A stretch of DNA of 64,000 nt from an uncultured Bacilli bacterium (GCA_934153945.1 CAKPFM010000001.1:124001-188000); one strand, 5' to 3'. Positions 33,645-42,039 are shown, counted from the stretch's first letter. The notes: a model not told the origin generated them from the sequence alone. Numbers and translations: made by a program.

Positions 33645-33673
33645 TTGCATTTATAATCTTTTTATGTTAAAAT
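33645..33673 (+). promoter_or_regulatory. Promoter of rplS
   Basis: TTGCAT at 33645-33650 and TAAAAT at 33668-33673 with a 17-bp spacer, the latter preceded by TGT (an extended -10). Confidence 0.7.
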
Positions 33674-33677
33674 TAAT

Positions 33678-33732
33678 TCGTTGTGATCCGATGATTACTA
33701 TTATGATCACTATTTAAGAACAGGAGGAGACA
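33678..33732 (+). promoter_or_regulatory. L19 mRNA leader hairpin
   Basis: GTGATC at 33683-33688 pairs perfectly with GATCAC at 33705-33710 in the leader just before the AGGAGG site. A ribosomal protein L19 leader is known in Firmicutes; that this is the same element is inferred from position and the hairpin. Confidence 0.5.
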
Positions 33733-33735
33733 TCG

Positions 33736-34095
33736 ATGAACAAAGTAGAAATGGTTACTAAAAGTCAAATAAGAAATGATTTACCTGAATTCCGTGTTGG
33801 GGATACAGTAAAAGTAAATTATAAAATTATTGAAGGTAACAAAGAAAGAGTTCAAGCTTATGAAGGTATCGTAATTGCTATTAAAAATAGTGGAGTTTCT
33901 AAAAATTTTGTAGTTAGAAAAATATCTTCAGGAATTGGTGTAGAAAGAACTTTCCCTATGAATTCACCTAAAATTGATAGTGTTGAAGTTGTAAGAAAAG
34001 GTAAAGTAAGAAGAGCTAAATTAAATTACTTAAGAAATGTATTAGGTACACCAAAAATTAAAGAACGTAGAAATAAAGATGTAAAAGAGGCATAG
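33736..34095 (+). CDS. rplS: 50S ribosomal protein L19
   Basis: This 119-residue bL19 lies at the 30S-50S interface. The sequence runs through LPEFRVGDTVKVNYKI, RVQAYEGIVIAIKNSGVS, VRKISSGIGVERTFPMNSP and RRAKLNYLRNVLG, all conserved. Length is normal. AGGAGG precedes the ATG. It has its own promoter and leader rather than depending on trmD, and is followed by a terminator. Confidence 0.98.
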   Translation: MNKVEMVTKSQIRNDLPEFRVGDTVKVNYKIIEGNKERVQAYEGIVIAIKNSGVSKNFVVRKISSGIGVERTFPMNSPKIDSVEVVRKGKVRRAKLNYLRNVLGTPKIKERRNKDVKEA

Positions 34096-34109
34096 ATTTG
34101 CCTTTTTTC
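34086..34109 (+). terminator. Terminator of rplS
   Basis: The AGGCA / TGCCT stem, flanked by A and T runs with a T6 tail, overlaps the stop codon. Confidence 0.8.
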
Positions 34110-34125
34110 TATGTAAAAAAATATA

Positions 34126-34154
34126 TTGAATAATATATATATCTATTGTATAAT
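34126..34154 (+). promoter_or_regulatory. Promoter of lepB
   Basis: TTGAAT at 34126-34131 and TATAAT at 34149-34154 with a 17-bp spacer. Confidence 0.65.
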
Positions 34155-34193
34155 TAAGTAAATTAAAAAATATATATTAACAAGGAGAAAAAT

Positions 34194-34688
34194 ATGAAAA
34201 AAATAAAAGATTCGATTTCATTTATAATTATAATTTTAACTATTATATTAGTTAGATTATTCATAGTAACACCCGTTAGAGTAGATGGTCCATCAATGAA
34301 TGATACATTACATGACGGAGATATTCTTTTATTAGATAAATATGATAATAAATATGAACGATTTGAGATAGTTGTATTTAATTATAATGGTGAAAGATTA
34401 ATAAAAAGAGTAATTGGTTTACCAGGAGAAGTAGTAAGTTATAAAAATAATAAATTATATATAAATGGTAATGAAATAGAAGATAATTATGGATTAGGTT
34501 ATACTGAAAATTTTGAACTAAAAGATTTAAATTTAACTAAAATACCAGATAATGAATATCTAGTAATTGGTGATAATCGTAATGATTCATTAGATTCAAG
34601 ATATTTTGGAACAATTTCAAAAGACAAAATACTAGGTAGTGTTAAATATAGATTATTTCCGTTTAATAAATTTGGAAAAGTTAATTAA
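34194..34688 (+). CDS. lepB: Type I signal peptidase
   Basis: This 164-residue membrane protease removes signal peptides from exported proteins. It has a single N-terminal membrane anchor (about residues 8-26), the catalytic serine in VDGPSMNDTLHDGD, the catalytic lysine in GERLIKRVIGLPGE, and the conserved VIGDNRNDSLDSRYFG box. It is the short Gram-positive SipS-type form. AAGGAG precedes the ATG. It is followed 17 bp later by an orphan gene, probably in the same transcript. Confidence 0.96.
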   Translation: MKKIKDSISFIIIILTIILVRLFIVTPVRVDGPSMNDTLHDGDILLLDKYDNKYERFEIVVFNYNGERLIKRVIGLPGEVVSYKNNKLYINGNEIEDNYGLGYTENFELKDLNLTKIPDNEYLVIGDNRNDSLDSRYFGTISKDKILGSVKYRLFPFNKFGKVN

Positions 34689-34705
34689 TATAAAGAGGTA
34701 ATTAA

Positions 34706-35170
34706 ATGAAAAAAATAGAAGCACAAGCATTAGCTGTAGAGAAATCAAAATTAACTATTGAATATATAACACAAATTTTATCAAATAAAGAAATAGTAAA
34801 TTCTAAAATGAATTTTTCATCAGCTAATATTGATGGACAAAAGATGTGTACACTAGATATTTATGTGCCTGAAAAAAATTTTGAAAAATATCTAAATCTT
34901 GAAATTACAACTGATCATAGTATGATTTTATATGAACAAATATTAAATGATTTTCTTGATACATTTTTAGAAAATGAAACTATGGGTGTAACTAAATACT
35001 ATAGTGTTAAATCAATGCTAGAAAATTTTTCTGGAGTAAAAATAATTAATTTAATAGGAAGTAAAATTATGGTTAATTTTTACTATGAGTTTCCAGATAT
35101 AATATCTATGTATAATGAAAAATATAATGAATATGAAAAAACAATTAATGAAAAAAATAAGATAAAATAA
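34706..35170 (+). CDS. Hypothetical protein downstream of lepB
   Basis: This 154-residue soluble protein is not recognised. It appears as an alpha/beta domain with a helical start (AQALAVEKSKLTIEYITQIL) and a central beta segment (MCTLDIYVPEKNFEKYL), and ends in a lysine- and glutamate-rich helix. There is no signal peptide or cysteine cluster. It is preceded by AGAGGT and co-oriented with lepB. Confidence 0.65.
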   Translation: MKKIEAQALAVEKSKLTIEYITQILSNKEIVNSKMNFSSANIDGQKMCTLDIYVPEKNFEKYLNLEITTDHSMILYEQILNDFLDTFLENETMGVTKYYSVKSMLENFSGVKIINLIGSKIMVNFYYEFPDIISMYNEKYNEYEKTINEKNKIK

Positions 35171-35247
35171 GATTTAATAAGATTAAAAAATAATTAAATC
35201 AAAAATGGTAGATTAATTTTTAAATAATTAATTATAAAACTTAGACT

Positions 35248-35284
35248 AAAAAATGTAATGAAACGTTTCTATTACATTTTTTCT
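35248..35284 (+). terminator. Terminator after the lepB operon
   Basis: A perfect 12-bp arm pair (AAAAAATGTAAT / ATTACATTTTTT) encloses the self-complementary GAAACGTTTC and a trailing T. Confidence 0.8.
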
Positions 35285-35297
35285 TATATATAATCAA

Positions 35298-35326
35298 TTT
35301 ACAATTAAATGCAGTAATGATATAAT
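35298..35326 (+). promoter_or_regulatory. Promoter of xerD-deoB
   Basis: TTTACA at 35298-35303, a 17-bp spacer and TATAAT at 35321-35326 preceded by TGA (an extended -10). Confidence 0.75.
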
Positions 35327-35343
35327 ATAAAAGAGGATATAAT

Positions 35344-36210
35344 ATGGACGATATAAAAGATTTTCTAGACTATTTACTAATTGATTTAAAATATAGTAAA
35401 AATACAATTGAAACATACAACTACACATTAGAAGAATTTTATAAAATAATAAAAAAAGATTTGTGTAAAATAAATGAAGAAGATATAAAAAAATACATTG
35501 AATATTTAAATAAAATAGATTCTTCAAAAACAATAAATCATCATTTAAATGTTTTAACAAGTTTTTATAACTTTCTATTAATAGAAGAAAAAGTTACTAA
35601 TAATCCAGTATCTAATATCGATAAACTAAAAACAAAAAAGACAATACCTAAGGTATTATCACAAGAAGAAATTAAAAAAATATTAGACATTGATTTAGTA
35701 AATAAATATAGTTATAGAGATAAAGCAGCACTTGAATTAATGTATTCTTCAGGACTTAGAATAAGTGAATTAGTAAACTTAAAAATGTTTCATTTAGACA
35801 CTAATTTAGGCATTTTAAGAGTAATGGGAAAAGGTAGTAAAGAAAGAATAGTTCCAGTAGGGGAAATAGCTTTAAAATACTTAAATATCTATATAAATGA
35901 ATATAGACCTCTACTAAATAAAAAAAATAGTGATTACATATTTTTAAATAGTAGAGGAACAGCACTAAGTAGACAATCACTATTTAAAAAAGTAAAATTA
36001 ATAGCTGTTAAAAAAAATATTAAAACAGAATTTACACCACATACATTAAGACATAGTTTTGCTACACATATGTTAGAAAATGGTGCTGATTTAAGGAGTA
36101 TACAAGAATTACTTGGACACTCTGATATAAGTACAACACAAATATATACTCATGTTTCAAATAATATTAAAAAAGAAAATTATTTAAAATATCACCCACA
36201 TGGTAATTAA
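35344..36210 (+). CDS. xerD: Tyrosine recombinase XerD
   Basis: This 288-residue recombinase resolves chromosome dimers at dif with XerC. The N-terminal SAM-like domain covers residues 1-85. The catalytic residues are visible: Arg in SSGLRISELVNL near 145, Lys in GKGSKERIVP near 166, HTLRHSFATH near 235, His in LLGHSDISTT, and the nucleophile Tyr in TQIYTHVS. Placement upstream of deoB matches B. subtilis ripX-drm, which argues for a housekeeping XerD rather than a phage integrase. AGAGGATAT precedes the ATG. Confidence 0.93.
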   Translation: MDDIKDFLDYLLIDLKYSKNTIETYNYTLEEFYKIIKKDLCKINEEDIKKYIEYLNKIDSSKTINHHLNVLTSFYNFLLIEEKVTNNPVSNIDKLKTKKTIPKVLSQEEIKKILDIDLVNKYSYRDKAALELMYSSGLRISELVNLKMFHLDTNLGILRVMGKGSKERIVPVGEIALKYLNIYINEYRPLLNKKNSDYIFLNSRGTALSRQSLFKKVKLIAVKKNIKTEFTPHTLRHSFATHMLENGADLRSIQELLGHSDISTTQIYTHVSNNIKKENYLKYHPHGN

Positions 36211-36222
36211 GGAGGAATAAAA

Positions 36223-37380
36223 ATGTTTAAAAGAATAATATTAATAGTTTTAGATTCAGCAGGTGTTGGTGAAGCAAAAGATGCTAAAAAATACGATGAT
36301 GTAGGAACAAATACCATAAAACATGCTATAGAAAGTGCTAATGTAGAATTACCTAACTTAAAGAAATTAGGTTTATATAATTTATTATATGATAATCACA
36401 ATGATGTAATGGGATACTATACTAAAGCTAATGAAGTAAGTAATGGTAAAGATACTTTAACAGGTCATTTGGAAATGATGGGAGTAATTACAGAACAGCC
36501 TTTTAAAACATTTCTAAATACAGGTTTCCCAAAAGAATTAATAGATGAATTAGAAAAAAGAACAGGTAGAAAAGTAATAGGTAATATAGCAGCAAGTGGT
36601 ACTGAAATTATTAAAGATTTAGGAGAAGAACACATGAAAACAGGAAGTATTATTGTTTATACTTCTGCTGATAGCGTTTTACAAATTGCTGCACATGAAG
36701 ATGTTGTACCATTAGATGAATTATATAAAATATGTGAAATAGCTCGTGAAATTACACTAAAACCTGAATGGAAAGTTGGAAGAATTATAGCTAGACCATT
36801 TATAGGAGAAGTTGGAAACTTTACACGTACGCCAAATAGACATGACTATGCATTAGATCCAGCATATGATACAGTTTTAAATTACTTAAATAATGCTAAT
36901 TTAGATGTAATATCTATAGGTAAAATTTGTGATATTTTTAACTATTCTGGAATTAATAAATATACAAGAACAACTGATAATTATGATGGAATAATAAAAA
37001 TAGAAGAAGAAATGAAAAATAGTTTTAATGGATTATTATTTGCTAATCTAAATGACTTTGATTCTAAATACGGACATAGAAGAAATCCAATAGGATATGC
37101 TAATGCATTAAAAGAATTTGATGACAATTTACCTAATATTATTGATTTATTAAGATTTGATGATTTAATGATTATTACAGCAGATCATGGAAATGATCCA
37201 ACTTATAAAGGAACAGATCATACCAGGGAACATACTCCAATACTCGTATATTCTAAAAAATTTAAAAATAATGGATATATAGATGAACTAAATTCATTTA
37301 GTGATATAGGTGCTACAATAGCAGATAACTTTAATGTAAAATCACCACATGGAGAAAGTTTCTTAAATAAGATAAAGTAA
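36223..37380 (+). CDS. deoB: Phosphopentomutase
   Basis: DeoB interconverts ribose-1-phosphate and ribose-5-phosphate in nucleoside salvage. The 385-residue alkaline-phosphatase-fold enzyme has the metal-binding ILIVLDSAGVGEAKDA start (with LIVLDSxGVGxxxDA pattern), GKDTLTGHLEMMG with the phosphorylated Thr near residue 85, and C-terminal ITADHGNDPTYKGTDHTREH with the second metal site. GGAGG precedes the ATG, 12 bp after xerD. It would work with the DeoD phosphorylase encoded at 54787-55488. Confidence 0.97.
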   Translation: MFKRIILIVLDSAGVGEAKDAKKYDDVGTNTIKHAIESANVELPNLKKLGLYNLLYDNHNDVMGYYTKANEVSNGKDTLTGHLEMMGVITEQPFKTFLNTGFPKELIDELEKRTGRKVIGNIAASGTEIIKDLGEEHMKTGSIIVYTSADSVLQIAAHEDVVPLDELYKICEIAREITLKPEWKVGRIIARPFIGEVGNFTRTPNRHDYALDPAYDTVLNYLNNANLDVISIGKICDIFNYSGINKYTRTTDNYDGIIKIEEEMKNSFNGLLFANLNDFDSKYGHRRNPIGYANALKEFDDNLPNIIDLLRFDDLMIITADHGNDPTYKGTDHTREHTPILVYSKKFKNNGYIDELNSFSDIGATIADNFNVKSPHGESFLNKIK

Positions 37381-37408
37381 AAAGTAGATATTTAAAATCT
37401 ACTTTTTT
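37379..37408. terminator. Bidirectional terminator
   Basis: AAAAAGTAGAT / ATCTACTTTTTT with a 7-nt loop lies between deoB and a convergent hypothetical gene. Confidence 0.88.
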
Positions 37409-37781
37409 CTAATACTTTTTGATTACTTTTAAATATTTTATTAATAATTTCTTCATTATTCATTAAAAATAAAATATCATTTGGAAGTATTTTATTTATC
37501 ATATTTAATTCTTCAATTGGAAATCCATTATTTAAAGCTAAAGCTACTTTATCATCTTTATTAATTAATCTAAAATAATTTTTATTGTTAAAAATAAATT
37601 GATTTAGTAATTTCCTATTTAATACTAATAATACTTTATATCCATTACTTTCTAAATAATTTGCAATTTCACTGCCATATTTATTAATATTATCAATTGA
37701 AATACTATTAACCTTATCATATCTATTTAACAATAAAAATAAATTAGGAACTATTTCATTAAAACTTAAAAAATAATTCAT
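37392..37781 (-). CDS. Hypothetical protein opposite deoB
   Basis: This 129-residue protein is not recognised. It has alternating beta-alpha character (NGYKVLLVLNRKLLNQF, DKVALALNNGFPIEELN) and could be a small Rossmann-like domain; no catalytic motif is visible. It follows a 36-residue membrane peptide gene by 9 bp on the minus strand, so the two are probably one transcript. Its 3' end lies within the bidirectional terminator shared with deoB. Confidence 0.6.
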   Translation of the reverse strand: MNYFLSFNEIVPNLFLLLNRYDKVNSISIDNINKYGSEIANYLESNGYKVLLVLNRKLLNQFIFNNKNYFRLINKDDKVALALNNGFPIEELNMINKILPNDILFLMNNEEIINKIFKSNQKVLEKSRF

Positions 37782-37790
37782 AGTGTCTAA

Positions 37791-37901
37791 CTAAAAATAC
37801 ATAAAACAAAGTGATAAATAAGAAGTTACCATAGCTATTAACATCAATATAGCTGCTAATCTTTTTCCATTAAATTTTTTCTTTTTTACTTGTTTATTCA
37901 T
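37791..37901 (-). CDS. 36-residue single-pass membrane peptide
   Basis: A short frame starts at the complement of 37899-37901 behind an excellent GAGGTGA site. It encodes a basic N-terminus (MNKQVKKKKFNGKR) and one hydrophobic helix (LAAILMLIAMVTSYLSLCF). It resembles small positive-inside membrane proteins of the DUF4044 kind in form, but I cannot confirm the family. It leads a two-gene transcript with the 129-residue gene and is divergent from spoIIM. Confidence 0.65.
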   Translation of the reverse strand: MNKQVKKKKFNGKRLAAILMLIAMVTSYLSLCFMYF

Positions 37902-37992
37902 ATATTCACCTCAACAACAATATTATAATATAAAATTAAACAAAATGGAATATCTAAATATTTAATACATATTATTAGTTAGGTGAAAATAT

Positions 37993-38616
37993 ATGAAAAA
38001 ATTGGACAAACTAAAAAATAAAGTAAAAGTTAAAATAAATAATAATAAAAAAATGATATTAATAGTTACAATACTATTTTTAATAGGCTTTATAGCAGGT
38101 ACTATATTCATAACTATAATAGCTAAAGGTGATCATGAATATATAAAAGAATATATGAATAACTATGTAAATAATATAAAAAATAATAATTTAAATTATC
38201 TAAGTTGTTTTAAAGATTCAGTAATTTCAAATATGCTATTATTTATATTTATATTCTTGCTTGGAATATCAGTAATAGGTATACCACTTATTATATTTAT
38301 TTACTTTTTTAAATGCTTTATATTTGGATTTACCATCTCATCTTTTATATTAACATTTAAAATAAAAGGTATACTATTTACTATAATATATTTAATACCA
38401 AATTTATTAATATTAACTTTATTATCACTATTATCTATATATGCTGTTAAAGTATCTATGTATTTAATCTATAGCATTTTTAATAAATTAGAAATTAATT
38501 TTAAAGATATAATGAATCATTATTTTAAAATTTTAATTTTTTCTATAGTTGGAATAATTATTTATAGTTTATTAGAAACTTTTATAATTCCATATTTTAT
38601 AAGTATATTTATTTAA
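37993..38616 (+). CDS. spoIIM: Stage II sporulation protein M
   Basis: This 207-residue polytopic membrane protein matches SpoIIM, which with SpoIID and SpoIIP drives membrane migration during engulfment of the forespore. It has five predicted membrane helices and the conserved LLGISVIGIPLIIFIYFFK block followed by a GFTISSFI segment, then IYLIPNLLILTLLSLLSIYA. AGGTGA precedes the ATG. Its location near xerD-deoB mirrors B. subtilis. Confidence 0.9.
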   Translation: MKKLDKLKNKVKVKINNNKKMILIVTILFLIGFIAGTIFITIIAKGDHEYIKEYMNNYVNNIKNNNLNYLSCFKDSVISNMLLFIFIFLLGISVIGIPLIIFIYFFKCFIFGFTISSFILTFKIKGILFTIIYLIPNLLILTLLSLLSIYAVKVSMYLIYSIFNKLEINFKDIMNHYFKILIFSIVGIIIYSLLETFIIPYFISIFI

Positions 38617-38636
38617 TATACTTTTTTTGTCTTTCA

Positions 38637-38645
38637 TGATATAAT
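38637..38645 (+). promoter_or_regulatory. Extended -10 promoter of mnmA
   Basis: TGA directly precedes TATAAT at 38640-38645, about 20 bp before the mnmA start. There is no good -35. Confidence 0.45.
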
Positions 38646-38665
38646 GTTTTAAGCGAGGCGATTGT

Positions 38666-39766
38666 ATGAAAAAAGTAGTAATAGGTATGAGTGGGGGAGT
38701 AGATAGTAGTGTAGCTGCTATATTACTTAAAAAAGCAGGTTATGAGGTAATTGGCTTATTCATGCGTAATTGGGATGCTAGTGTAAATAATGATATATTA
38801 GGTAATCCTACATTAAATGAAAATATATGTCCTCAAGAACAAGATTATAATGATGCTTTAGAAGTTTGTAAAAAGATTGACATACCATTACATAGAGTTG
38901 ATTTTGTTAAAGAATATTGGGATTATGTATTTACTTACTTTTTAGATGAACTAAAATTAGGAAGAACACCTAATCCTGATGTAATGTGTAATAAATATAT
39001 TAAATTTGATATGTTTGCTAAAAAAGCTAGAGAATTAGGTGCTGATTATATTGCTACAGGACATTATGCTAGAATGAAAGATGGCAACTTATTAAGAGGT
39101 GTAGATAATAATAAAGATCAATCATATTTCTTATCACAAGTATCAAGAGAACAACTTAAAAATGTATTATTTCCAGTAGGAGATTTAGAAAAACCTGAGG
39201 TTAGAAAAATAGCAGAAGAATATGGACTAGTAACAGCTACTAAAAAAGACTCTACTGGTATATGTTTTATTGGAGAAAGAAATTTTAAAAACTTTTTAAA
39301 AAACTATTTACCTAATAAGGAAGGAAATATAGTAGATATAGAAACTAATGAAATAATAGGAAAGCATATTGGATTAATGTATTATACAATAGGTCAAAGA
39401 AGAGGACTTAATCTAGGAGGACATTCAGATCGTACTTTTGTTGTTGGTAAAGATTTAAATAAAAATATTTTATATATAAGTGAAAATGAAGAATATTTAA
39501 TAAGTACAGAATGTATCATAGATAATATTAACTTTATTACAAAACCTGATAAAAATAAATTAAGTGCTAAATTTAGATATAGACAACAAGATAATGATGT
39601 CGAAATTGAATATATAAATGATTCGGAAATTTTAGTTAAATATCCTGAAGGTGTTAAATCTGTTACTCCAGGACAAGCTTGTGTATTATATGATGGTGAA
39701 GTTTGTTTAGGTGGAGGAATAATTAAAGAAGTTAGAAAAAATAATCAAAAATTATGGTATTTATAG
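38666..39766 (+). CDS. mnmA: tRNA-specific 2-thiouridylase MnmA
   Basis: MnmA thiolates U34 of tRNA-Lys, -Glu and -Gln. The 366-residue protein has the PP-loop GMSGGVDSSVAA at the N-terminus, the active cysteine in NPDVMCNKYIKF near residue 110, GADYIATGHYAR, and the second cysteine in STGICFIGERNFKNFL near residue 207. A C-terminal beta-barrel carries TPGQACVLYDGEVCLGGG. Length is normal. Sulfur usually comes from a desulfurase such as IscS or YrvO; only SufS is in this window. Confidence 0.97.
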   Translation: MKKVVIGMSGGVDSSVAAILLKKAGYEVIGLFMRNWDASVNNDILGNPTLNENICPQEQDYNDALEVCKKIDIPLHRVDFVKEYWDYVFTYFLDELKLGRTPNPDVMCNKYIKFDMFAKKARELGADYIATGHYARMKDGNLLRGVDNNKDQSYFLSQVSREQLKNVLFPVGDLEKPEVRKIAEEYGLVTATKKDSTGICFIGERNFKNFLKNYLPNKEGNIVDIETNEIIGKHIGLMYYTIGQRRGLNLGGHSDRTFVVGKDLNKNILYISENEEYLISTECIIDNINFITKPDKNKLSAKFRYRQQDNDVEIEYINDSEILVKYPEGVKSVTPGQACVLYDGEVCLGGGIIKEVRKNNQKLWYL

Positions 39767-39790
39767 AAAGAATTATTCTTTCTTTTTCTT
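39765..39790 (+). terminator. Terminator of mnmA
   Basis: AGAAAGAAT / ATTCTTTCT with a single-base loop centre and T-rich tail, overlapping the stop codon. Confidence 0.7.
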
Positions 39791-39807
39791 TACTTTTACT
39801 TTACACC

Positions 39808-39835
39808 TTGACAATTGACACATAAGTGATAAAAT
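39808..39835 (+). promoter_or_regulatory. Promoter of HTH-protein gene with duplicated TTGACA
   Basis: A consensus TTGACA at 39808-39813 is spaced 16 bp from TAAAAT at 39830-39835. A second TTGACA follows at 39815-39820, in tandem, and could pair with a weaker -10 (GATAAT). Confidence 0.65.
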
Positions 39836-39856
39836 GATAATAGGAGGTTCTAAGAT

Positions 39857-40633
39857 ATGGACAGATTAAATGAAATTTTAAGGGAACTTGGAATATCAAA
39901 AGTTAAATTAGCAAAGTTTTTAGGAGTATCTAGACAAATGATTTATAATTATCTAGAATTAGATGATTTGAATAAATGGCCTAAAGATAAAAAGGTATTA
40001 TTACTTAATTTATTAGGAATTAAAGATGTAGAAGAATTAGATAATATAAAGGTAAATACTGATTATATATTGGAAGTAGAATCAAGAATTAATAGTTTAT
40101 TTGAACATTCTAATAAAGCAACTACTAATAATGAAAATATATATGCTGGTTTAAATGAAAAACAAAAAGAACTAATGAATAATATTATTGACATTATGAA
40201 GGAACAGTTAGAAGATGACGATGATGATAGTTCTTACAACACATATAGATACCTATACAATTATTTACAAACTATGGAAAGTTCTAAAGAACTTAAATAT
40301 ATTTTAGCATATATGGCTAAAGCTGCAGGTTTTGTAAAACCTTTAGAATTTGTATATGATGAAGAAGAACAATTTGTATTTGAAAGTATTTTATTCTCTG
40401 CTATGAGATTATATCAGGGTGGGGGAGTATCTAAAAGTAAAATTGCTGAATCACATAGAAGATTTGTTAATCAAATTGAACATAAAATGGAAGAAAAATT
40501 ATCTCGTACTTTAGAATTAAACACTATTAAAGTTCAAGCATTAAAAGAACTTGGTTATACATCAATTAATGAAGAAAATGCTAGTGAAGTTTTTTCTAAA
40601 ATAGCTGAAATTCAATCTAGAAAGGTATCATAA
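39857..40633 (+). CDS. HTH-domain regulator-like protein
   Basis: This 258-residue protein begins with a helix-turn-helix of XRE-like character (ILRELGISKVKLAKFLGVSRQMIYNYLEL split at about residues 6-34). A long helical region follows with an acidic stretch (EQLEDDDDDSS near 117) and a C-terminal helical domain (about 135-255) containing FESILFSAMRLYQGGG. Targets and ligand are unknown. AGGAGG precedes the ATG. It is monocistronic, with a strong promoter and its own terminator. Confidence 0.72.
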   Translation: MDRLNEILRELGISKVKLAKFLGVSRQMIYNYLELDDLNKWPKDKKVLLLNLLGIKDVEELDNIKVNTDYILEVESRINSLFEHSNKATTNNENIYAGLNEKQKELMNNIIDIMKEQLEDDDDDSSYNTYRYLYNYLQTMESSKELKYILAYMAKAAGFVKPLEFVYDEEEQFVFESILFSAMRLYQGGGVSKSKIAESHRRFVNQIEHKMEEKLSRTLELNTIKVQALKELGYTSINEENASEVFSKIAEIQSRKVS

Positions 40634-40645
40634 GATACTTTTTTT
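40622..40645 (+). terminator. Terminator of HTH-protein gene
   Basis: AGGTATC / GATACTT with an ATAA-type loop and T7 tail, overlapping the stop codon. Confidence 0.8.
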
Positions 40646-41033
40646 GATTTAGTCCCCCTATTCCTTTATCTTCTTAAAATAGAGTGGATTAGGGCATTAA
40701 TTATAACGCATCGACAAATTAAAAGATGGATAATTGTCCATCTCGATTTATTTAAATTAAGTATTATATTGATTATTTAATATTATATATTTAATTTATA
40801 GTGTTAAAATTAATGTTATATAGTTAAATTTAAAAATAATTTTTATAATTAATTTTAATAAAATTATTTTATATGAATGTAATATAATATATTTAGGTAT
40901 AATAATTATTGAATATAATAAATACAGTAATACAATTATATATAAATTATTTATATATGGTTAATATATGATTGTATTTTTAATGATTTATCTTGGTTCC
41001 GATAATATATATTATGTTAACTAGCATTATAAC
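40646..41033. other. Very AT-rich gene-free stretch
   Basis: No coding frame with a ribosome site is supported. One perfect hairpin is present, AGATGGA (40724-40730) with TCCATCT (40737-40743), but without a clear T run. The remainder is low-complexity A/T sequence before the 3' end of a minus-strand gene. No known RNA is recognised. Confidence 0.5.
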
Positions 41034-41675
41034 TTAATTATTTATTTTATAATTAATATTAGAATGTTCATTATAATACTTTAAATCAATATATATTTTA
41101 TCTATCTCTTCATGTGTATATATTATATTAGAATCATGAATATCATTTATTAAATATAAAATTAAATGTTTTGTATTAATAACTCTTGATTTTTTATGAT
41201 CATAGTTTATTTTACTTAATTTTGCATTGTCACTAAAAACAACATATGACTTAAAATCATCTTCAGGTTTATTTAAATATTGACTTAAAAATTTTATGTG
41301 ATAATTATTTTGTCTAATTGGATTCATTCTTTGATAAGTTGTTCCTTTTTTAATAAATTGAGTCCAATTATAATTTTTTTCTTCACCATATATATATCCA
41401 TTATAATTTTTACTTTCGATTACAAAAATACCTGTAGTAGTAATTAAAATTATATCTATTTCTGTTTTATTATCATCTTTATATATATAAACGTTTCTTA
41501 TGATTTTGTAATAAATATCTAGATTTTTTTCTATTTCATTACAAATTAATTCTTCACCAACAATACCTTTAATAATATTGTCATTTTTATTAATTTTATT
41601 ACTATTATTTTCTGATGAACAAATAATATATATTATTAAAAATGATAAACATATAAATGTTATAAATAATGCCAT
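41034..41675 (-). CDS. Membrane-anchored NERD-domain protein
   Basis: This 213-residue protein has an N-terminal membrane helix (ALFITFICLSFLIIYIICS) and then a NERD domain: IVGEELICNEI, then TEIDIILITTTGIFVIESKNY near residue 73, and a conserved MNPIRQNNYHIKFL. The NERD fold is nuclease-related (PD-(D/E)xK-like); the EID...ESK pattern fits its catalytic core. Biological roles are poorly known. The ATG at 41675 follows GGGAAG better than a GTG three codons upstream. The gene stands alone. Confidence 0.85.
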   Translation of the reverse strand: MALFITFICLSFLIIYIICSSENNSNKINKNDNIIKGIVGEELICNEIEKNLDIYYKIIRNVYIYKDDNKTEIDIILITTTGIFVIESKNYNGYIYGEEKNYNWTQFIKKGTTYQRMNPIRQNNYHIKFLSQYLNKPEDDFKSYVVFSDNAKLSKINYDHKKSRVINTKHLILYLINDIHDSNIIYTHEEIDKIYIDLKYYNEHSNINYKINN

Positions 41676-41761
41676 TAAACACACTTCCCTACTCTATTAC
41701 CATATGCTAACACTAGTATATCAAAAATGTAAAAAATTTCCAATAATTTTATGTAATATTT

Positions 41762-41786
41762 ATTTACAATCTGTAAATAATATAAT
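41762..41786 (+). promoter_or_regulatory. Inverted repeat overlapping the promoter of the 68-residue protein gene
   Basis: ATTTACA-ATC-TGTAAAT (41762-41778) is a perfect 7-bp inverted repeat just upstream of TATAAT at 41781-41786. Its position fits an operator, but no regulator can be named. TTTACA in it is too close to the -10 to act as a -35. Confidence 0.45.
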
Positions 41787-41799
41787 TGGGTGATTAAAA

Positions 41800-42006
41800 A
41801 TGGCAAAGAACAAAAACAATAAAGTTAGTAACAATTGTAGAGAAAAAGTAACAAATAATTGTAAAAATAAAGTTACCGATAAAACTAATAATAGAGTTTC
41901 AGACAAAACAAACAATGTTACAAATGAAAAAATGGGCTTTGACGATGAAGACAGTCATTCGTTTCATTTAGATGAAAATGACGATCATTCATTTGAATTA
42001 AGATAA
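41800..42006 (+). CDS. 68-residue repetitive hydrophilic protein
   Basis: This protein consists of imperfect repeats of about 8-10 residues (NKVSNNCREKVTNNCKNKVT, then DKTNNRVSDKTNNVTNEK) and an acidic tail with a duplicated HSF element (DSHSFHLDENDDHSFELR). It has two cysteines, no hydrophobic core and no membrane segment, so it is likely disordered. Small Asn/Lys-rich proteins of this form occur in spore formers, but I cannot assign a family. GGGTGAT precedes the ATG. It is monocistronic with an operator-like repeat upstream and a strong terminator. Confidence 0.65.
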   Translation: MAKNKNNKVSNNCREKVTNNCKNKVTDKTNNRVSDKTNNVTNEKMGFDDEDSHSFHLDENDDHSFELR

Positions 42007-42011
42007 TACCC

Positions 42012-42038
42012 AAAAAGAGACTACATGGTCTCTTTTCT
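42012..42038. terminator. Bidirectional terminator
   Basis: AAAAGAGAC / GTCTCTTTT with a 6-nt loop between convergent genes. Confidence 0.88.
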
Positions 42039-42039
42039 T

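Noticed and set aside
35344..36210. Phage or mobile-element integrase
   Set aside because: The tyrosine recombinase matches XerD in length and lies upstream of deoB as in Bacillus. No att sites or phage genes are nearby.
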